Assembly: GCA_002494165.1 (NCBI GenBank)
Contig: DLBH01000039.1
Span: 29,529 to 93,528 of the forward strand
Direction: 5' to 3'
From: Lachnospiraceae bacterium UBA7026
GTDB taxonomy: Bacteria; Bacillota; Clostridia; Lachnospirales; Lachnospiraceae
DNA: 64,000 bases
Under the pieces are notes generated by a model that was given only the letters and a program-made list of their open reading frames with translations, was not told the origin of the DNA and ran no database searches. The position numbers were made by a program, and so were the translations under genes. Positions within the stretch are counted from its first letter, which is position 1. Every line of letters starts with the position of its first letter. Below, piece after piece: positions 48,208-57,464 of this stretch.

Positions 48208-48744
48208 CTATACTAACTCGATGATTACTTCTAAGGCTGCGTCGCCCTTTCTCTGGCCAACCTTGATGATTCTGGTGTAACCACCGTTACGTCCTGCATA
48301 CTTGGGACCGTACTCATCAAAAATCTTCTGGGGCAGATCAACCTTCTTGGTGTTAGCCTTCTTACCCTTAGCCTCAGCCGGAACCTCAGTTACAGGATAT
48401 AAGAACTTTAACATCTGACGTCTTGCATGAAGTCTGGACGGCATATCCTTCTTGATCTCTTTTTCAACGGTATCATAAACTGTTGTCTTCTTGCCGTTAA
48501 CCACTTCTTTTACTCTCTTGCCGTCTTTATCTTTTCTTGCAACCTTGGCCTGAACCTTAACAGTCTCAAAGTTGTCTCTCTCTTTTACGCCAAGAGCGAT
48601 AAATCCTTCAGCAATCTTACGGATCTCTTTTGCCTTTGCCTCTGTAGTACGGATCTTTCCGTGGTAGAGAAGCTGTGTAACCTGGTTACGTAAGAGAGCC
48701 TTTCTCTGATTTGAAGTTCTTCCTAATTTTCTGTACTTTGCCAT
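48208..48744 (-). CDS. rplQ: 50S ribosomal protein L17, extended form
   Basis: Large-subunit protein near the exit tunnel. It starts MAKYRKLGRTSNQRKALLRN and ends GGYTRIIKVGQRKGDAALEV, both typical. At 178 residues it is 55-60 longer than most L17; the middle carries an extra lysine-rich segment (KDKDGKRVKEVVNGKKTT and following), a form I know from Lachnospiraceae. It lies downstream of rpoA and ends the operon. Confidence 0.96.
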   Translation of the reverse strand: MAKYRKLGRTSNQRKALLRNQVTQLLYHGKIRTTEAKAKEIRKIAEGFIALGVKERDNFETVKVQAKVARKDKDGKRVKEVVNGKKTTVYDTVEKEIKKDMPSRLHARRQMLKFLYPVTEVPAEAKGKKANTKKVDLPQKIFDEYGPKYAGRNGGYTRIIKVGQRKGDAALEVIIELV

Positions 48745-48890
48745 GATTATGGACCTCCTTAATTATTTTTCGCCATGCCTACTTTACCTTCAGCCTAGGC
48801 GGGTCATATATGTAAACCGGAACCTGCAGTCTCCTGCTCTTGCCGGATATAAAATGGGCCCGGCCCCGGTTTATGCTGAACAGGCTTTTC

Positions 48891-49850
48891 CTATTCCTCG
48901 CTGGAATTGAGGGAAAGGCCTAATTCTTTCAATTTGGATAATACCTCCTCGAGGGACTTACGACCAAGGTTACGCACCTTCATCATATCCTCAGGAGTCT
49001 TGTTGGTAAGCTCCTCAACCGTATTAATACCGGCTCTCTTGAGGCAGTTATAGGAGCGGACAGACAGCTCAAGCTCGTCTATATTCATCTCCAAAACCTT
49101 ATCTACGGGGTCTGGGTTAGGCTCTACCATAACATCCACCTGCTTGGCGTTCTCAGAGAGATCGATGAAAAGATTCAGGTGCTCGCTGAGGACTTTCGCT
49201 GCCAGGCTGACAGCCTCATCCGGTGCCAGTGTACCGTTGGTAAACACATCAAGAGTCAGCTTGTCGAAGTCTGTAATCTGGCCGACACGGGTATTCTCCA
49301 CCTGGAGATTCACCCTCTCTACCGGTGTAAAGATAGAATCAACAGGAATCACGTCAATAGACTGGTCTTCCGTCTTATTCTTGTCGGCTCCCACATAGCC
49401 CCGGCCCTTGCTGATGATCAGCTCAGCCTCAAAATGGCTGTCAACGCCGCCGTTGAGGGTTGCGATTATCTGGTCAGGATTAATGATTTCGATATCACTG
49501 TCCACCTTGATGTCCTCGCCTCTGATTACACCTTCGCCGCTGTATTCGATGAAGGCTCTCTTTGGCTCATCGGAGGAGCTGTTATTCTTGATGGCCAGTT
49601 CCTTGATATTCATGATTATCTCAGTGACATCTTCCTTAACTCCGGGAATGGAGCTGAACTCATGGAGCACACCTTTGATCTTTACCGCGCTGACAGCAGC
49701 ACCCGGAAGGGAAGAGAGCATGATTCTTCTTAAGGAGTTACCTAAAGTTGTGCCGTAACCTCTCTCCAGGGGTTCCACCACAAAACGACCATATTTATTA
49801 TCCTCGGATATTTCTGCTATTTCAATTCTTGGCTTCTCGAATTCAAACAC
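48891..49850 (-). CDS. rpoA: DNA-directed RNA polymerase alpha subunit
   Basis: Assembles RNA polymerase and contacts UP elements and activators. N-terminal dimerisation domain with [20 protein letters not shown], then the C-terminal helix-hairpin-helix domain with [19 protein letters not shown] and [12 protein letters not shown]. 319 residues. Start is GTG at 49850 with AGGAGG 8 bases upstream. An intergenic region with several hairpins separates it from rpsD. Confidence 0.97.
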   Translation of the reverse strand: MFEFEKPRIEIAEISEDNKYGRFVVEPLERGYGTTLGNSLRRIMLSSLPGAAVSAVKIKGVLHEFSSIPGVKEDVTEIIMNIKELAIKNNSSSDEPKRAFIEYSGEGVIRGEDIKVDSDIEIINPDQIIATLNGGVDSHFEAELIISKGRGYVGADKNKTEDQSIDVIPVDSIFTPVERVNLQVENTRVGQITDFDKLTLDVFTNGTLAPDEAVSLAAKVLSEHLNLFIDLSENAKQVDVMVEPNPDPVDKVLEMNIDELELSVRSYNCLKRAGINTVEELTNKTPEDMMKVRNLGRKSLEEVLSKLKELGLSLNSSEE

Positions 49851-49983
49851 GAATGGGACCTCCTTTTGGAATGCAATCGGACCCCCGGCCCGATATAAAC
49901 AGTTTCCATATTACTGATTAAAGGGATGATCATGACCTATCTCAATGATGAGATGACATAAGCCTCCTGCTCATTCAAAAGGT

Positions 49984-50009
49984 AAAAACTCTTTTCCATG
50001 AAGGAAAAG
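49984..50009 (-). terminator. Attenuator-like terminator between rpsD and rpoA
   Basis: CTTTTCC, five-base loop, GGAAAAG then AGTTTTT on the minus strand, inside the operon. Two more hairpins lie upstream (50013-50033 and 50034-50053). Confidence 0.6.
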
Positions 50010-50012
50010 CCT

Positions 50013-50033
50013 GAATTCGCAGGAGGCGAATTC
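50013..50033 (-). promoter_or_regulatory. Stem-loop exposing an anti-SD-like CTCCT loop
   Basis: GAATTCGC and GCGAATTC flank a five-base loop that reads CTCCT on the minus strand. The loop is complementary to AGGAG at 49962-49969, so a loop-linear pairing could compete with the adjacent terminator. Confidence 0.45.
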
Positions 50034-50068
50034 GATTGAACATCCATTCAATCGGAAGAATCATATGA

Positions 50069-50662
50069 TTATTTGGAATATAACTCGACGATCAGGGTCT
50101 CATTAACCGGAACGTCAATCATTTCCCTGCTAGGAAGTTCCTTTACTGTTCCCTTAAACTCTTCAACATCCGCTTCTAACCATGTAGGAACAAGGATTCC
50201 GGATGTAACCTCAGCGATATCTTTATATCTCTGCATGGTCTTCTTGTTCTCCTTCACTTCGATCACGTCGCCAACGCTCACTCTGTAGGAAGGAATGTTC
50301 ACGCACTTACCGTTAACAAGGATATGCTTGTGGCCGACAACCTGTCTTGCCTCTTTTCTTGTGCGGGCAAATCCCATACGGTAAACGATATTATCTAATC
50401 TGGTCTCGAGAAGAACCATCAGGTTAGGACCTGTAAGGCCTTTCATACGCTCAGCCTTGGCATAGTAATTTCTGAAAGGCTTCTCAAGTACGCCGTAGAT
50501 GAATTTAGCTTTCTGTTTCTCACGCAGCTGAAGACCATACTCGCTGATCTTTCTGCTGGAACGGGTTAATCTTCTGTTAGACTTTTTATTTACTCCCAAG
50601 TATACAGGATCCAGGTCTAAGGATCTGCATCTCTTAAGGATTGGAGTTCTATCAATTGCCAT
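50069..50662 (-). CDS. rpsD: 30S ribosomal protein S4
   Basis: Primary 16S rRNA-binding protein and translational repressor of its own operon in many bacteria. It starts [19 protein letters not shown], carries the S4 RNA-binding domain ([20 protein letters not shown], then [10 protein letters not shown]) and is 197 residues. The start of the mature type without zinc cysteines marks the C- form. Follows rpsK by 25 bases. Confidence 0.97.
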   Translation of the reverse strand: MAIDRTPILKRCRSLDLDPVYLGVNKKSNRRLTRSSRKISEYGLQLREKQKAKFIYGVLEKPFRNYYAKAERMKGLTGPNLMVLLETRLDNIVYRMGFARTRKEARQVVGHKHILVNGKCVNIPSYRVSVGDVIEVKENKKTMQRYKDIAEVTSGILVPTWLEADVEEFKGTVKELPSREMIDVPVNETLIVELYSK

Positions 50663-50687
50663 TCTTACTTACCTCCTATCAGATCAA

Positions 50688-51083
50688 TCAGACTCTTCTT
50701 CTCTTTGGCGGGCGGCATCCGTTGTGCGGTACCGGTGTAACATCCTTGATGCTTGTAACCTCAAGACCACATGCCTGAAGAGCACGGATCGCTGCCTCAC
50801 GACCTGAACCGGGTCCCTTAACCATAACTTCCACTGTCTTAAGACCGTGAATGAGGGCAGCCTTGGCTGCTGTCTCTGCTGCCATCTGTGCAGCGTATGG
50901 TGTAGACTTCTTGGAGCCTCTGAAGCCCATCTCTCCTGCGCTTGCCCAGGAAAGTGCGTTACCTTCAGAGTCAGTTAATGTTACAATTGTATTATTAAAA
51001 GATGCCTGGATGTGTGCCTGTCCGTTCTGGACATTCTTCTTCACACGCTTCTTTGTCACCTTTCTTGCTGTTCTCTTTGCCAT
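50688..51083 (-). CDS. rpsK: 30S ribosomal protein S11
   Basis: 131-residue platform protein of the small subunit. Typical phrases are [50 protein letters not shown] and [17 protein letters not shown] at the end. Located between rpsM and rpsD as in the standard alpha operon. Confidence 0.98.
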   Translation of the reverse strand: MAKRTARKVTKKRVKKNVQNGQAHIQASFNNTIVTLTDSEGNALSWASAGEMGFRGSKKSTPYAAQMAAETAAKAALIHGLKTVEVMVKGPGSGREAAIRALQACGLEVTSIKDVTPVPHNGCRPPKRRRV

Positions 51084-51200
51084 TGATCAAAACCCTCCTG
51101 TAGGATCAATCTGTCTTGCCGACAATACTCTGTGGATCCTCTCAGCCGGCTGCCGCTGCAGACCGGGGCCGGATCCCACTGTCTATCAATATGCTATGAA

Positions 51201-51569
51201 TTATTTCTTCTTATTAGCAACAGTCTTTCTCGGACCCTTACGTGTTCTGGCATTAGTCTTAGTCTTCTGACCACGAACCGGAAGTCCTTTTCTATGACGG
51301 ATACCTCTGTAGCAGCCGATCTCCTGCAGACGCTTGATGTTCATAGCGGTCTCACGACGGAGATCACCCTCTACCATATAGTCTGTATTGATCACTTCAC
51401 TGATGCGGCGAACTTCATCGTCGGTCAGGTCGCGCACGCGAGTGTCAGGATTAACGTTTGCCGCTGCGAGGATCTTGTCCGCACTTGTTCTGCCAATACC
51501 GTAGATATAAGTCAGACCGATCTCTACACGCTTCTCTCTAGGTAAATCAACACCTGAAATACGAGCCAT
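51201..51569 (-). CDS. rpsM: 30S ribosomal protein S13
   Basis: 122-residue small-subunit head protein contacting P-site tRNA. It begins [19 protein letters not shown], has [32 protein letters not shown] and a basic C-terminus [11 protein letters not shown]. Separated from rpmJ by an unusually long stretch (445 bases) containing a tRNA-like remnant. Confidence 0.98.
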   Translation of the reverse strand: MARISGVDLPREKRVEIGLTYIYGIGRTSADKILAAANVNPDTRVRDLTDDEVRRISEVINTDYMVEGDLRRETAMNIKRLQEIGCYRGIRHRKGLPVRGQKTKTNARTRKGPRKTVANKKK

Positions 51570-52014
51570 TGTGCACCTCCACTAAATGTGATCCGGTAAT
51601 CGCCGCTGCCGCGTACGGTGAAATGTCCAGCGGATCTCGTCCGGATTGCTCTTTTTACATAATAATATACAGGTCACTTTTGTGACACCGGGGCCAGTTT
51701 CCGTTCATAATTCCCATGAACCTGCTTATCTTTTCTGACTGGCTCCCTGAGGTCTATACCGGCCAGGGCCGGTTTTACGAATAATTCCGACGGACATTAC
51801 ACCCGTCGCAGCCGCTTATTCTCTCTGGGGCAATCCGCTCACAACCTCAATGTCGGAAGGCCCTGCTGCCATGACGGTGGCAGCCATGATGACATCCGCA
51901 TACACTAAATGTCTGCTTAAGTTAGGTTCTGGTCTCGAACCGACAGGATATCATACCAACTACACAACAAAAACCAGGCATATATCGCTTCCCCGACTGT
52001 GTCGGTTCCGTTCC
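51570..52014. other. Long spacer between rpmJ and rpsM
   Basis: 445 bases without a protein gene inside an otherwise compact ribosomal operon. It holds a tRNA-like remnant (51925-51975) and GC-rich imperfect repeats such as TGCTGCCATGACGGTGGCAGCCATGATG (a short hairpin at about 51865-51890). No promoter or terminator stands out. Confidence 0.6.
51925..51975 (-). pseudogene. tRNA-like remnant lacking an anticodon arm
   Basis: The minus strand reads as a GGTTTTTG/CAGAACC acceptor-type stem, a D-arm-like segment with AGTTGGTA, and a T-arm with GGTTCGA as its loop, but the whole unit is only 51 bases and has no anticodon arm. It cannot be a normal tRNA. It may be a decayed tRNA gene or a tRNA-mimicking regulatory element. 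Confidence 0.4.
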
Positions 52015-52128
52015 TTATCCCTGTCTCTGCTTATGTTTTGGATTTTCGCAAATGATTCTGATTGAGCCCTTACGCTTAATGATCTTACACTTCTCGCAAA
52101 TGGGCTTTACCGATGCTCTAACCTTCAC
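52015..52128 (-). CDS. rpmJ: 50S ribosomal protein L36
   Basis: 37-residue zinc-type L36 starting [20 protein letters not shown] and ending NPKHKQRQG. The zinc ligands are Cys11, Cys14, Cys27 and His32 by the usual spacing. The start is GTG at 52126-52128 with AAAGGAGA 8 bases before it. It lies between infA and rpsM in the standard order. Confidence 0.96.
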   Translation of the reverse strand: MKVRASVKPICEKCKIIKRKGSIRIICENPKHKQRQG

Positions 52129-52266
52129 GATAATCTCTCCTTTCCAAAACGCTAGGAACTATTATAGCATTATAATATATTAAAAGCAAGCGTGAAAATA
52201 CCGAAAATAGACAGAATACACCCTGTCAGTCTCGTAAATAATCACAAAGCTGTGCCTGCTGACGGT

Positions 52267-52485
52267 CTATTTGTCACGCCAGATAATTCTGCCCTTTGTC
52301 AGATCATAAGGAGAGAGCTCGATTGTTACCTTATCTCCCGGGAGAATCTTGATAAAATTCATGCGCAGCTTTCCGCTGATATGACCCAGAACCTGGTGTC
52401 CATTCTCCAGCTCCACCTTGAACATGGCGTTAGGAAGCTTCTCCACTACTCTTCCTTCAACTTCAATTACATCTGATTTAGACAT
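52267..52485 (-). CDS. infA: Translation initiation factor IF-1
   Basis: 72-residue OB-fold protein binding the ribosomal A site at initiation. The sequence [20 protein letters not shown] with [20 protein letters not shown] and [20 protein letters not shown] is typical. Located between the KOW protein gene and rpmJ. Confidence 0.98.
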   Translation of the reverse strand: MSKSDVIEVEGRVVEKLPNAMFKVELENGHQVLGHISGKLRMNFIKILPGDKVTIELSPYDLTKGRIIWRDK

Positions 52486-52506
52486 ATTAATTATTCCTCC
52501 TGCTTT

Positions 52507-52779
52507 TTAATCTTCGCGCTTTTCACGGGCTCTGATCTCTTTCCTTATCAGCTTGTCCGCCTCCCCTGATTCCATCAGGGACGTGAAAATATTCGCTGTC
52601 TTCTCAGAGCGTATCAACTGTATGTGCTTGATATTCTTATACTTTGGGCGGCCTAAGGGCCTGCTAATTCCATCGCACAGAGCTACCCTGTCCTTGTCCT
52701 GCCCCACGATCATGTATACCTTTCCCCGATCGTGGCCGCAGAGAGCCTTCGCAAAATAGCCTAATTTATATTCTATCAT
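52507..52779 (-). CDS. KOW-domain RNA-binding protein
   Basis: 90-residue protein with a KOW motif near the N-terminus (GYFAKALCGHDRGKVYMIVG), like ribosomal L14e/L6e relatives. Such genes often stand beside infA in Clostridia and are thought to bind rRNA or the ribosome; the function is not proven. The C-terminus is charged and helical. The ATG at 52779 with GGGAG upstream is chosen. It follows adk, but the map gene that often lies between the two is missing. Confidence 0.85.
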   Translation of the reverse strand: MIEYKLGYFAKALCGHDRGKVYMIVGQDKDRVALCDGISRPLGRPKYKNIKHIQLIRSEKTANIFTSLMESGEADKLIRKEIRAREKRED

Positions 52780-53061
52780 AAATTCTCCCTGATACAAGAA
52801 ATTTTTTTATTAAATAAATACCGGTCCCATTTTTACAAAAAGAATACGCGGAGAAGCTGTGGACAGGTCGGCAGGAAAGCTGGTCCGCTTTCCTCTCCGG
52901 CCTGTCTGCAGCCTCTCCACGCTGCTTTTTCCTTCACATTACTATTCCTGCCGGCCTTGTGCCGGCCGGTCCCGAAAGTTTTGTCCCCACCGGCCGTCCG
53001 CCGGTCTTTGCAATCACAGCAAATACCTTTTTCCCATCCCTGGGAATCCGGTCCAGGGCTC

Positions 53062-53706
53062 TTATTTCTCCAGTACACCTACGATTGTATTAAATACTAC
53101 ATTAATATCCTGGGTACCATCCACTGTAAGCAGGGCATCCTTCTTAGCATAATAGTCAATCAGGGGCTGGGTCTGCTCATGGTAAACTTCCAGTCTCTTC
53201 TTTACGGTCTCAGCCTTGTCATCCTCACGGAGGATCAGCTTCTCGCCGCAGACATCACATACATCCGGCTTCTTGGTCGGGTTGTACTTGATATGGTAAG
53301 TAGCGCCACAGCCGACACAGGCTCTTCTGCCGGACATTCTTTCAATGATGGCCTCATCGGGAACATCCACGTTCACTGCGTAATCGATCTTCTCATTCTG
53401 ATTGTTAAGGGCATAATCAAGAGCTTCTGCCTGCGGAATGGTCCTTGGAAAGCCATCCAGGATAAAGCCCTTGAAGCAGTCCTGCTGCTTAATGCGGTCC
53501 ACTACCAGGTCTACTACCAGCTCATCAGGAACCAGCTGGCCGGCATCCATGTAACCCTTGGCCTTCTTACCCAGCTCAGTATTATTCTTAATATTGGCAC
53601 GGAAGATATCTCCTGTGGAAATATGAGGAATATCATACTTTTCAGAAAGCATCTTAGCCTGTGTACCCTTACCTGCTCCGGGAGCACCCAACATAATAAT
53701 CTTCAT
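53062..53706 (-). CDS. adk: Adenylate kinase, zinc-lid type
   Basis: Interconverts ATP, ADP and AMP. P-loop [17 protein letters not shown] site [12 protein letters not shown] and [12 protein letters not shown] are present. The lid carries four cysteines, CVGCGATYH and CDVCGEKL, for a structural zinc, as in Gram-positive enzymes. 214 residues. It has its own strong promoter and starts the second part of the ribosomal cluster. Confidence 0.97.
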   Translation of the reverse strand: MKIIMLGAPGAGKGTQAKMLSEKYDIPHISTGDIFRANIKNNTELGKKAKGYMDAGQLVPDELVVDLVVDRIKQQDCFKGFILDGFPRTIPQAEALDYALNNQNEKIDYAVNVDVPDEAIIERMSGRRACVGCGATYHIKYNPTKKPDVCDVCGEKLILREDDKAETVKKRLEVYHEQTQPLIDYYAKKDALLTVDGTQDINVVFNTIVGVLEK

Positions 53707-53803
53707 TCTTATCTACCTCCTGCTTTTTGTCTTTGACTGCCGGTCCCGTCCGGTCCCGGCCACATAGGACAGACTAGTCGTGCCTGTCACGTCGACTACC
53801 CTT

Positions 53804-53832
53804 ATTTTACATTTTTTCATTCTGAATGACAA
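53804..53832 (-). promoter_or_regulatory. Strong SigA-type promoter of adk
   Basis: TTGTCA (53827-53832), 17 bases, TAAAAT (53804-53809) on the minus strand, about 100 bases before the adk ATG. Confidence 0.8.
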
Positions 53833-53878
53833 GTATTTATCACCGATTCCTGAATTTAGGCCCGGTATTCAGTCCCTG

Positions 53879-54020
53879 ACCCGGGTGGGCTTATGACAAG
53901 CTGTATGGCTTACGGCCTGAGTGGGCTCACGGCAGGATGCCTGGCTCACAGCCCGGGTGAATTCATAAGAGAACCATATAGCCCATAGCCTGAGCAGGCT
54001 CATGACAGGCCTATGCTTGT
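53879..54020. repeat. Four degenerate 36-37-bp tandem repeats
   Basis: Units start near 53879, 53915, 53951 and 53988 with a shared plus-strand pattern CCTGAGTGGGCTCACGGCAG then TGGCTCACAG. They lie between the adk promoter and the upstream terminator. Confidence 0.75.
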
Positions 54021-54027
54021 ATACCAC

Positions 54028-54055
54028 AAAAGGGGCGGATAGCTATCCGCCCCTT
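54028..54055 (-). terminator. Perfect palindromic terminator after the DUF1667 gene
   Basis: A 28-base perfect palindrome whose arm is AAAGGGGCGGATAG, followed by TGTGG on the minus strand. The T-run is short. Confidence 0.65.
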
Positions 54056-54103
54056 TGACAGTATCAATTCTGGTCGACGGCCCTGGCCGTCTGCCGGCTG
54101 TCA

Positions 54104-54469
54104 CTATACAGCTGCAATCTCCTTAGAAGCAACGATATCAACGCCTGTGCCTGCTACGTCAGCAACAATCACATCACCGATGTGAATAGGAGCCTTAACA
54201 ACAACTGGCTTAATCTCATCGAGAACATCAAAAATCTTGCCCTTCGGTACATCGTCTTTTGTCTTAACAGAAAGAACGGGAAGAACACCGCCCTCAACCT
54301 TAACGATGGATGTAACCACTCTTGTAGGATTGGTCACTTCCTTCCTGGCATACTGGTCGCCACGGGGACAGGTATTGCCGGTAACATCTTTTACTTCACC
54401 ATTCTCCAGTGTAACTGTAATCTGGCAGCCCAGAGGGCATCTGATACAGGTTAAATTTCTCTTTTCCAT
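54104..54469 (-). CDS. DUF1667 iron-sulfur/zinc small protein
   Basis: 121-residue protein of the DUF1667 family. It starts with LTCIRCPLGCQITV and has a further Cys in TCPRGDQYARKE, so a four-Cys site (iron-sulfur or zinc) is formed by CX2CX3C plus Cys. The family stands in three-gene sets with two flavoproteins, as here, and is thought to be the third subunit of an anaerobic glycerol-3-phosphate dehydrogenase-like complex. Last gene of the trio, followed by a terminator. Confidence 0.87.
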   Translation of the reverse strand: MEKRNLTCIRCPLGCQITVTLENGEVKDVTGNTCPRGDQYARKEVTNPTRVVTSIVKVEGGVLPVLSVKTKDDVPKGKIFDVLDEIKPVVVKAPIHIGDVIVADVAGTGVDIVASKEIAAV

Positions 54470-54592
54470 ATATTTTACATCTCCATTCTACCAATAATCT
54501 GTTTGTGATATCAGACGCTTGCGCATCTCAAGGAACATCTCTGACATGACCGGCCGGGACTTATACCCTCCCGGATCATCTATCTCTGATAA

Positions 54593-55867
54593 TTATTCAG
54601 CCTCGATCTTAACGGTGATGGTCTCAAGACCTTCAAATGCTTCAAGATCTTTCTTCTTCAGGATGATCTGCTCCATCTCGCCCGGTGCCATAACAGGTCT
54701 CTTACGATGCTGCTTTCTCTCATCATTGAAATAAACACCGATGTAGCTGTTCTTAAATACGGCACCAACACGGAAGCGGACTGTCAGCTTATCTTCCATG
54801 TTATCTAAATGGATTGTGGTAGGAACTGTGTAGCGGGCGCCGTCAACTGCCTTGATCTCAATAACCTTACCAGCCTTGCCGGCCTCTGCGCCATAACGGT
54901 CTTTAACATACTTAGCTGCGTTCTTGCCGGCAGCAGTTGCTTCCTCGGAAACGTAGTCAACCAGGTCATGTACGTGAAGAACGTTACCACAGGCAAAGAT
55001 ACCTTCTACGTTGGTCTCCAGACTCTCATCTACCAGCGGTCCGTTGGTGATACGGCTCATCTCAACCTCTGCCTGCTTGGAAAGCTCGTTCTCAGGGATA
55101 AGACCTACGGAGAGAAGCAGGGTATCACAGTCGTAATGCTCTTCTGTTCCGGGGATCGGCTTACGGTCGGGACCAACCTCAGCGATTGTAACGCCGGTCA
55201 GACGGTCCTTACCTTCGATATCAATAACAGTGTGGCTTAACTTCAGCGGGATATCGAAATCGTCAAGACACTGAACGATATTTCTCTTCAGACCACCTGA
55301 ATAAGGCATAACCTCGGCTACAACCTGAACGTCGGCACCCTCGAAGGTCATACGTCTTGCCATGATCAGTCCGATATCTCCGGAACCTAAGATGACACAC
55401 TTCTTACCGGGCATATAGCCTTCCATGTTAACCAGTCTCTGGGCTGTACCTGCGGAGTAGATACCTGCCGGACGGTATCCGGGGATATTCAGGGCTCCAC
55501 GCGGTCTCTCACGGCATCCCATTGCCAGGACAACTGCCTTGGCCTGGTACTGTACCATTCCTTCATTCCGGTTCATCGTTGTGACAACTTTATCTTTGGA
55601 GATATCAACAACGATAGTATTTAACTTGTATTCTACGTTAAGCTCTGCAGCCTGATCGATGAAACGCTGTGCGTACTCAGGACCTGTGAGCTCTTCCTTG
55701 AATGTATGAAGACCGAAACCATTGTGGATACACTGATTCAGGATTCCACCAAGACGGTCATCTCTCTCGATCATTAAAATATTGTCAACGCCCTCTTTCT
55801 TGGCAGCGATAGCAGCTGCAAGACCTGCAGGGCCTCCACCTACGATAATTACATCATAAGATCTCAT
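54593..55867 (-). CDS. FAD/NAD(P)-dependent oxidoreductase, GlpA/B-linked
   Basis: 424-residue pyridine nucleotide-disulfide-type flavoprotein. The FAD motif is VIIVGGGPAGLAAA near the start, the NAD motif is CVILGSGDIGLIMARR in the middle, and a second FAD motif is GIFACGNVLHVHDL. It has no redox-active CXXC. Second gene of the glp-like trio: it likely passes electrons between the GlpA-like protein and an acceptor, by family context. The ATG at 55867 with GAGGAAG is chosen. Confidence 0.88.
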   Translation of the reverse strand: MRSYDVIIVGGGPAGLAAAIAAKKEGVDNILMIERDDRLGGILNQCIHNGFGLHTFKEELTGPEYAQRFIDQAAELNVEYKLNTIVVDISKDKVVTTMNRNEGMVQYQAKAVVLAMGCRERPRGALNIPGYRPAGIYSAGTAQRLVNMEGYMPGKKCVILGSGDIGLIMARRMTFEGADVQVVAEVMPYSGGLKRNIVQCLDDFDIPLKLSHTVIDIEGKDRLTGVTIAEVGPDRKPIPGTEEHYDCDTLLLSVGLIPENELSKQAEVEMSRITNGPLVDESLETNVEGIFACGNVLHVHDLVDYVSEEATAAGKNAAKYVKDRYGAEAGKAGKVIEIKAVDGARYTVPTTIHLDNMEDKLTVRFRVGAVFKNSYIGVYFNDERKQHRKRPVMAPGEMEQIILKKKDLEAFEGLETITVKIEAE

Positions 55868-55929
55868 ATAGCACTTCCTCACTTTCCACGGATCTGATAA
55901 GTCTCTTATTCACGCCTGTAAAACGTCTC

Positions 55930-57375
55930 TTATAAGTCTTCCTTAATCTTGCCAACGAGCAGCTCTGAACCTTTTACATTCTTCCTTACTTCCGTCATCG
56001 GGATTCCAAGCTCTCTGGAAAGAATCTCCATGGTCTTCGGTGTACAGAAGCCTGCCTGACAACGTCCCATACCTGCACGGGTACGACGTTTCACTGCGTC
56101 CATGGATCTTGCGCCAACCGGACGGTTGATGGCATCCACGATCTCACCCTCCGTAACCATCTCGCAACGGCAGATGATATTTCCATACTGAGGATTCTTC
56201 TTAATCAGCTCATTCCTCTCTTCAAGGCTGAGCTGATCCATCTTGATAAAGCCTTTTCTCTTAGCGATGAAATTGTCTTTCTTCGGGAACTGATACTTAT
56301 CCTGAACCAGGCCTTCAATTCTCTCGGCGATGGCAGGAGCACTGGTAAGACCGGGGGACTCAATACCTGCAGCATCAAAGAATCCGGGAGCATCTGCTAC
56401 TTCCTCAATGATAAACTCATGATTTGCTTCATGAGCACGGAGGCCTGCAAAAGATGTAATGACTTTACCCATGGGAAGCACATCCTTGGTGAGGTAGCTG
56501 TGCTGTGCCTTGTATACGAGATCATCAATGATCTCCTGGGTTGTGTTGGTAGCCTCCTTATCATCGATATCCGTTGCGGACGGTCCTACAAACAGATTAC
56601 CGTGGATGGTGGGGGCAGTCAGAATACCCTTGCCCATCTTGCCGGGCAGCGGGAATACTGTCGCATTGAAATAATCGCCAAGTTCGTGATCCATAAGAAG
56701 ATACTCACCGCGGCGGGCGATGATCTTCATCTTCTTCTCACTGACAAAATTGTGCATCTTGTCTGCGTAAACACCGGCAGCGTTGACAACAATCTTTGTC
56801 TCAAAATTGCCTTTGTCTGTCTCAATGACATAGTGGTCGTCTTTCTTTACGATGTTGGTTACTTCTGTCTCCAACTTGAACTCGCATCCGTTGACAGCTG
56901 CATTCTCTGCGAATGCCACACACATGTTGAAGGGATCCACCAGTCCGCCTGTGGGAACATAGAGTGCTGCCACTGCGTTCGGTGTCAGGTTCTTCTCCAT
57001 GGAAAGAAGTTCTTCCTTCTCTACGATGCGGACACCGGGTACGCCATTGTCAATACCCTGCTGAAGAAGGACATCCAGTTTGCCTCTCTCCTCAGGAACT
57101 GTGCAGACGATCAGGGATCCGTTATTCTTAACAGGGAAATCCAGCTCTTCTGCAAGCTCATAGATTAACTCGTTACCGCGCACGTTCATCTTAGCCATCA
57201 TAGTTCCAGGCTTACAATCGTAACCACCGTGAACGATGGCACTGTTTGCCTTAGAAGTTCCTGAACAAACGTCATCGTACTTGTCAATTACACACATGTT
57301 TACCTGATACTTAGACAGTGCTCTAGCGGTACACGCACCAGTTACACCAGCGCCAATTACAATAATGTCATACAT
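55930..57375 (-). CDS. Glycerol-3-phosphate dehydrogenase-like flavoprotein with BFD-type [2Fe-2S] domain
   Basis: 481-residue FAD-dependent oxidoreductase. The N-terminal FAD motif is IVIGAGVTGACTARAL; the DAO fold covers about residues 1-360. The C-terminus is a BFD-like [2Fe-2S] domain with CRCEMVTEGEI and GRCQAGFC (four Cys). This layout is that of GlpA-type anaerobic glycerol-3-phosphate dehydrogenases, though the substrate cannot be proven. First gene of the trio, with a strong promoter 47 bases upstream. Confidence 0.87.
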   Translation of the reverse strand: MYDIIVIGAGVTGACTARALSKYQVNMCVIDKYDDVCSGTSKANSAIVHGGYDCKPGTMMAKMNVRGNELIYELAEELDFPVKNNGSLIVCTVPEERGKLDVLLQQGIDNGVPGVRIVEKEELLSMEKNLTPNAVAALYVPTGGLVDPFNMCVAFAENAAVNGCEFKLETEVTNIVKKDDHYVIETDKGNFETKIVVNAAGVYADKMHNFVSEKKMKIIARRGEYLLMDHELGDYFNATVFPLPGKMGKGILTAPTIHGNLFVGPSATDIDDKEATNTTQEIIDDLVYKAQHSYLTKDVLPMGKVITSFAGLRAHEANHEFIIEEVADAPGFFDAAGIESPGLTSAPAIAERIEGLVQDKYQFPKKDNFIAKRKGFIKMDQLSLEERNELIKKNPQYGNIICRCEMVTEGEIVDAINRPVGARSMDAVKRRTRAGMGRCQAGFCTPKTMEILSRELGIPMTEVRKNVKGSELLVGKIKEDL

Positions 57376-57421
57376 ACCTTTTCATACCTCCATCAATATA
57401 GTCACACATAACTGTACTGTT

Positions 57422-57450
57422 ATTTTAACTCTTTTTATCAATAATGTAAA
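57422..57450 (-). promoter_or_regulatory. Promoter of the GlpA-like trio
   Basis: TTTACA (57445-57450), 17 bases, TAAAAT (57422-57427) on the minus strand. Confidence 0.7.
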
Positions 57451-57464
57451 TTGTGCATTTTCCA

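Larger units (their letters stand above)
53707..54103. other. Boundary region between the flavoprotein trio and adk
   Basis: 397 bases with, from right to left on the plus strand, the terminator of the DUF1667 gene, four 36-bp repeats, and the adk promoter. No gene is seen. This marks the left border of the block inserted between adk and secY. Confidence 0.7.

Noticed and set aside
52833-53078. Minus-strand frame of 81 codons at the place where map is expected
   Set aside because: No similarity to methionine aminopeptidase, low complexity, overlaps the adk end, no ribosome binding site.
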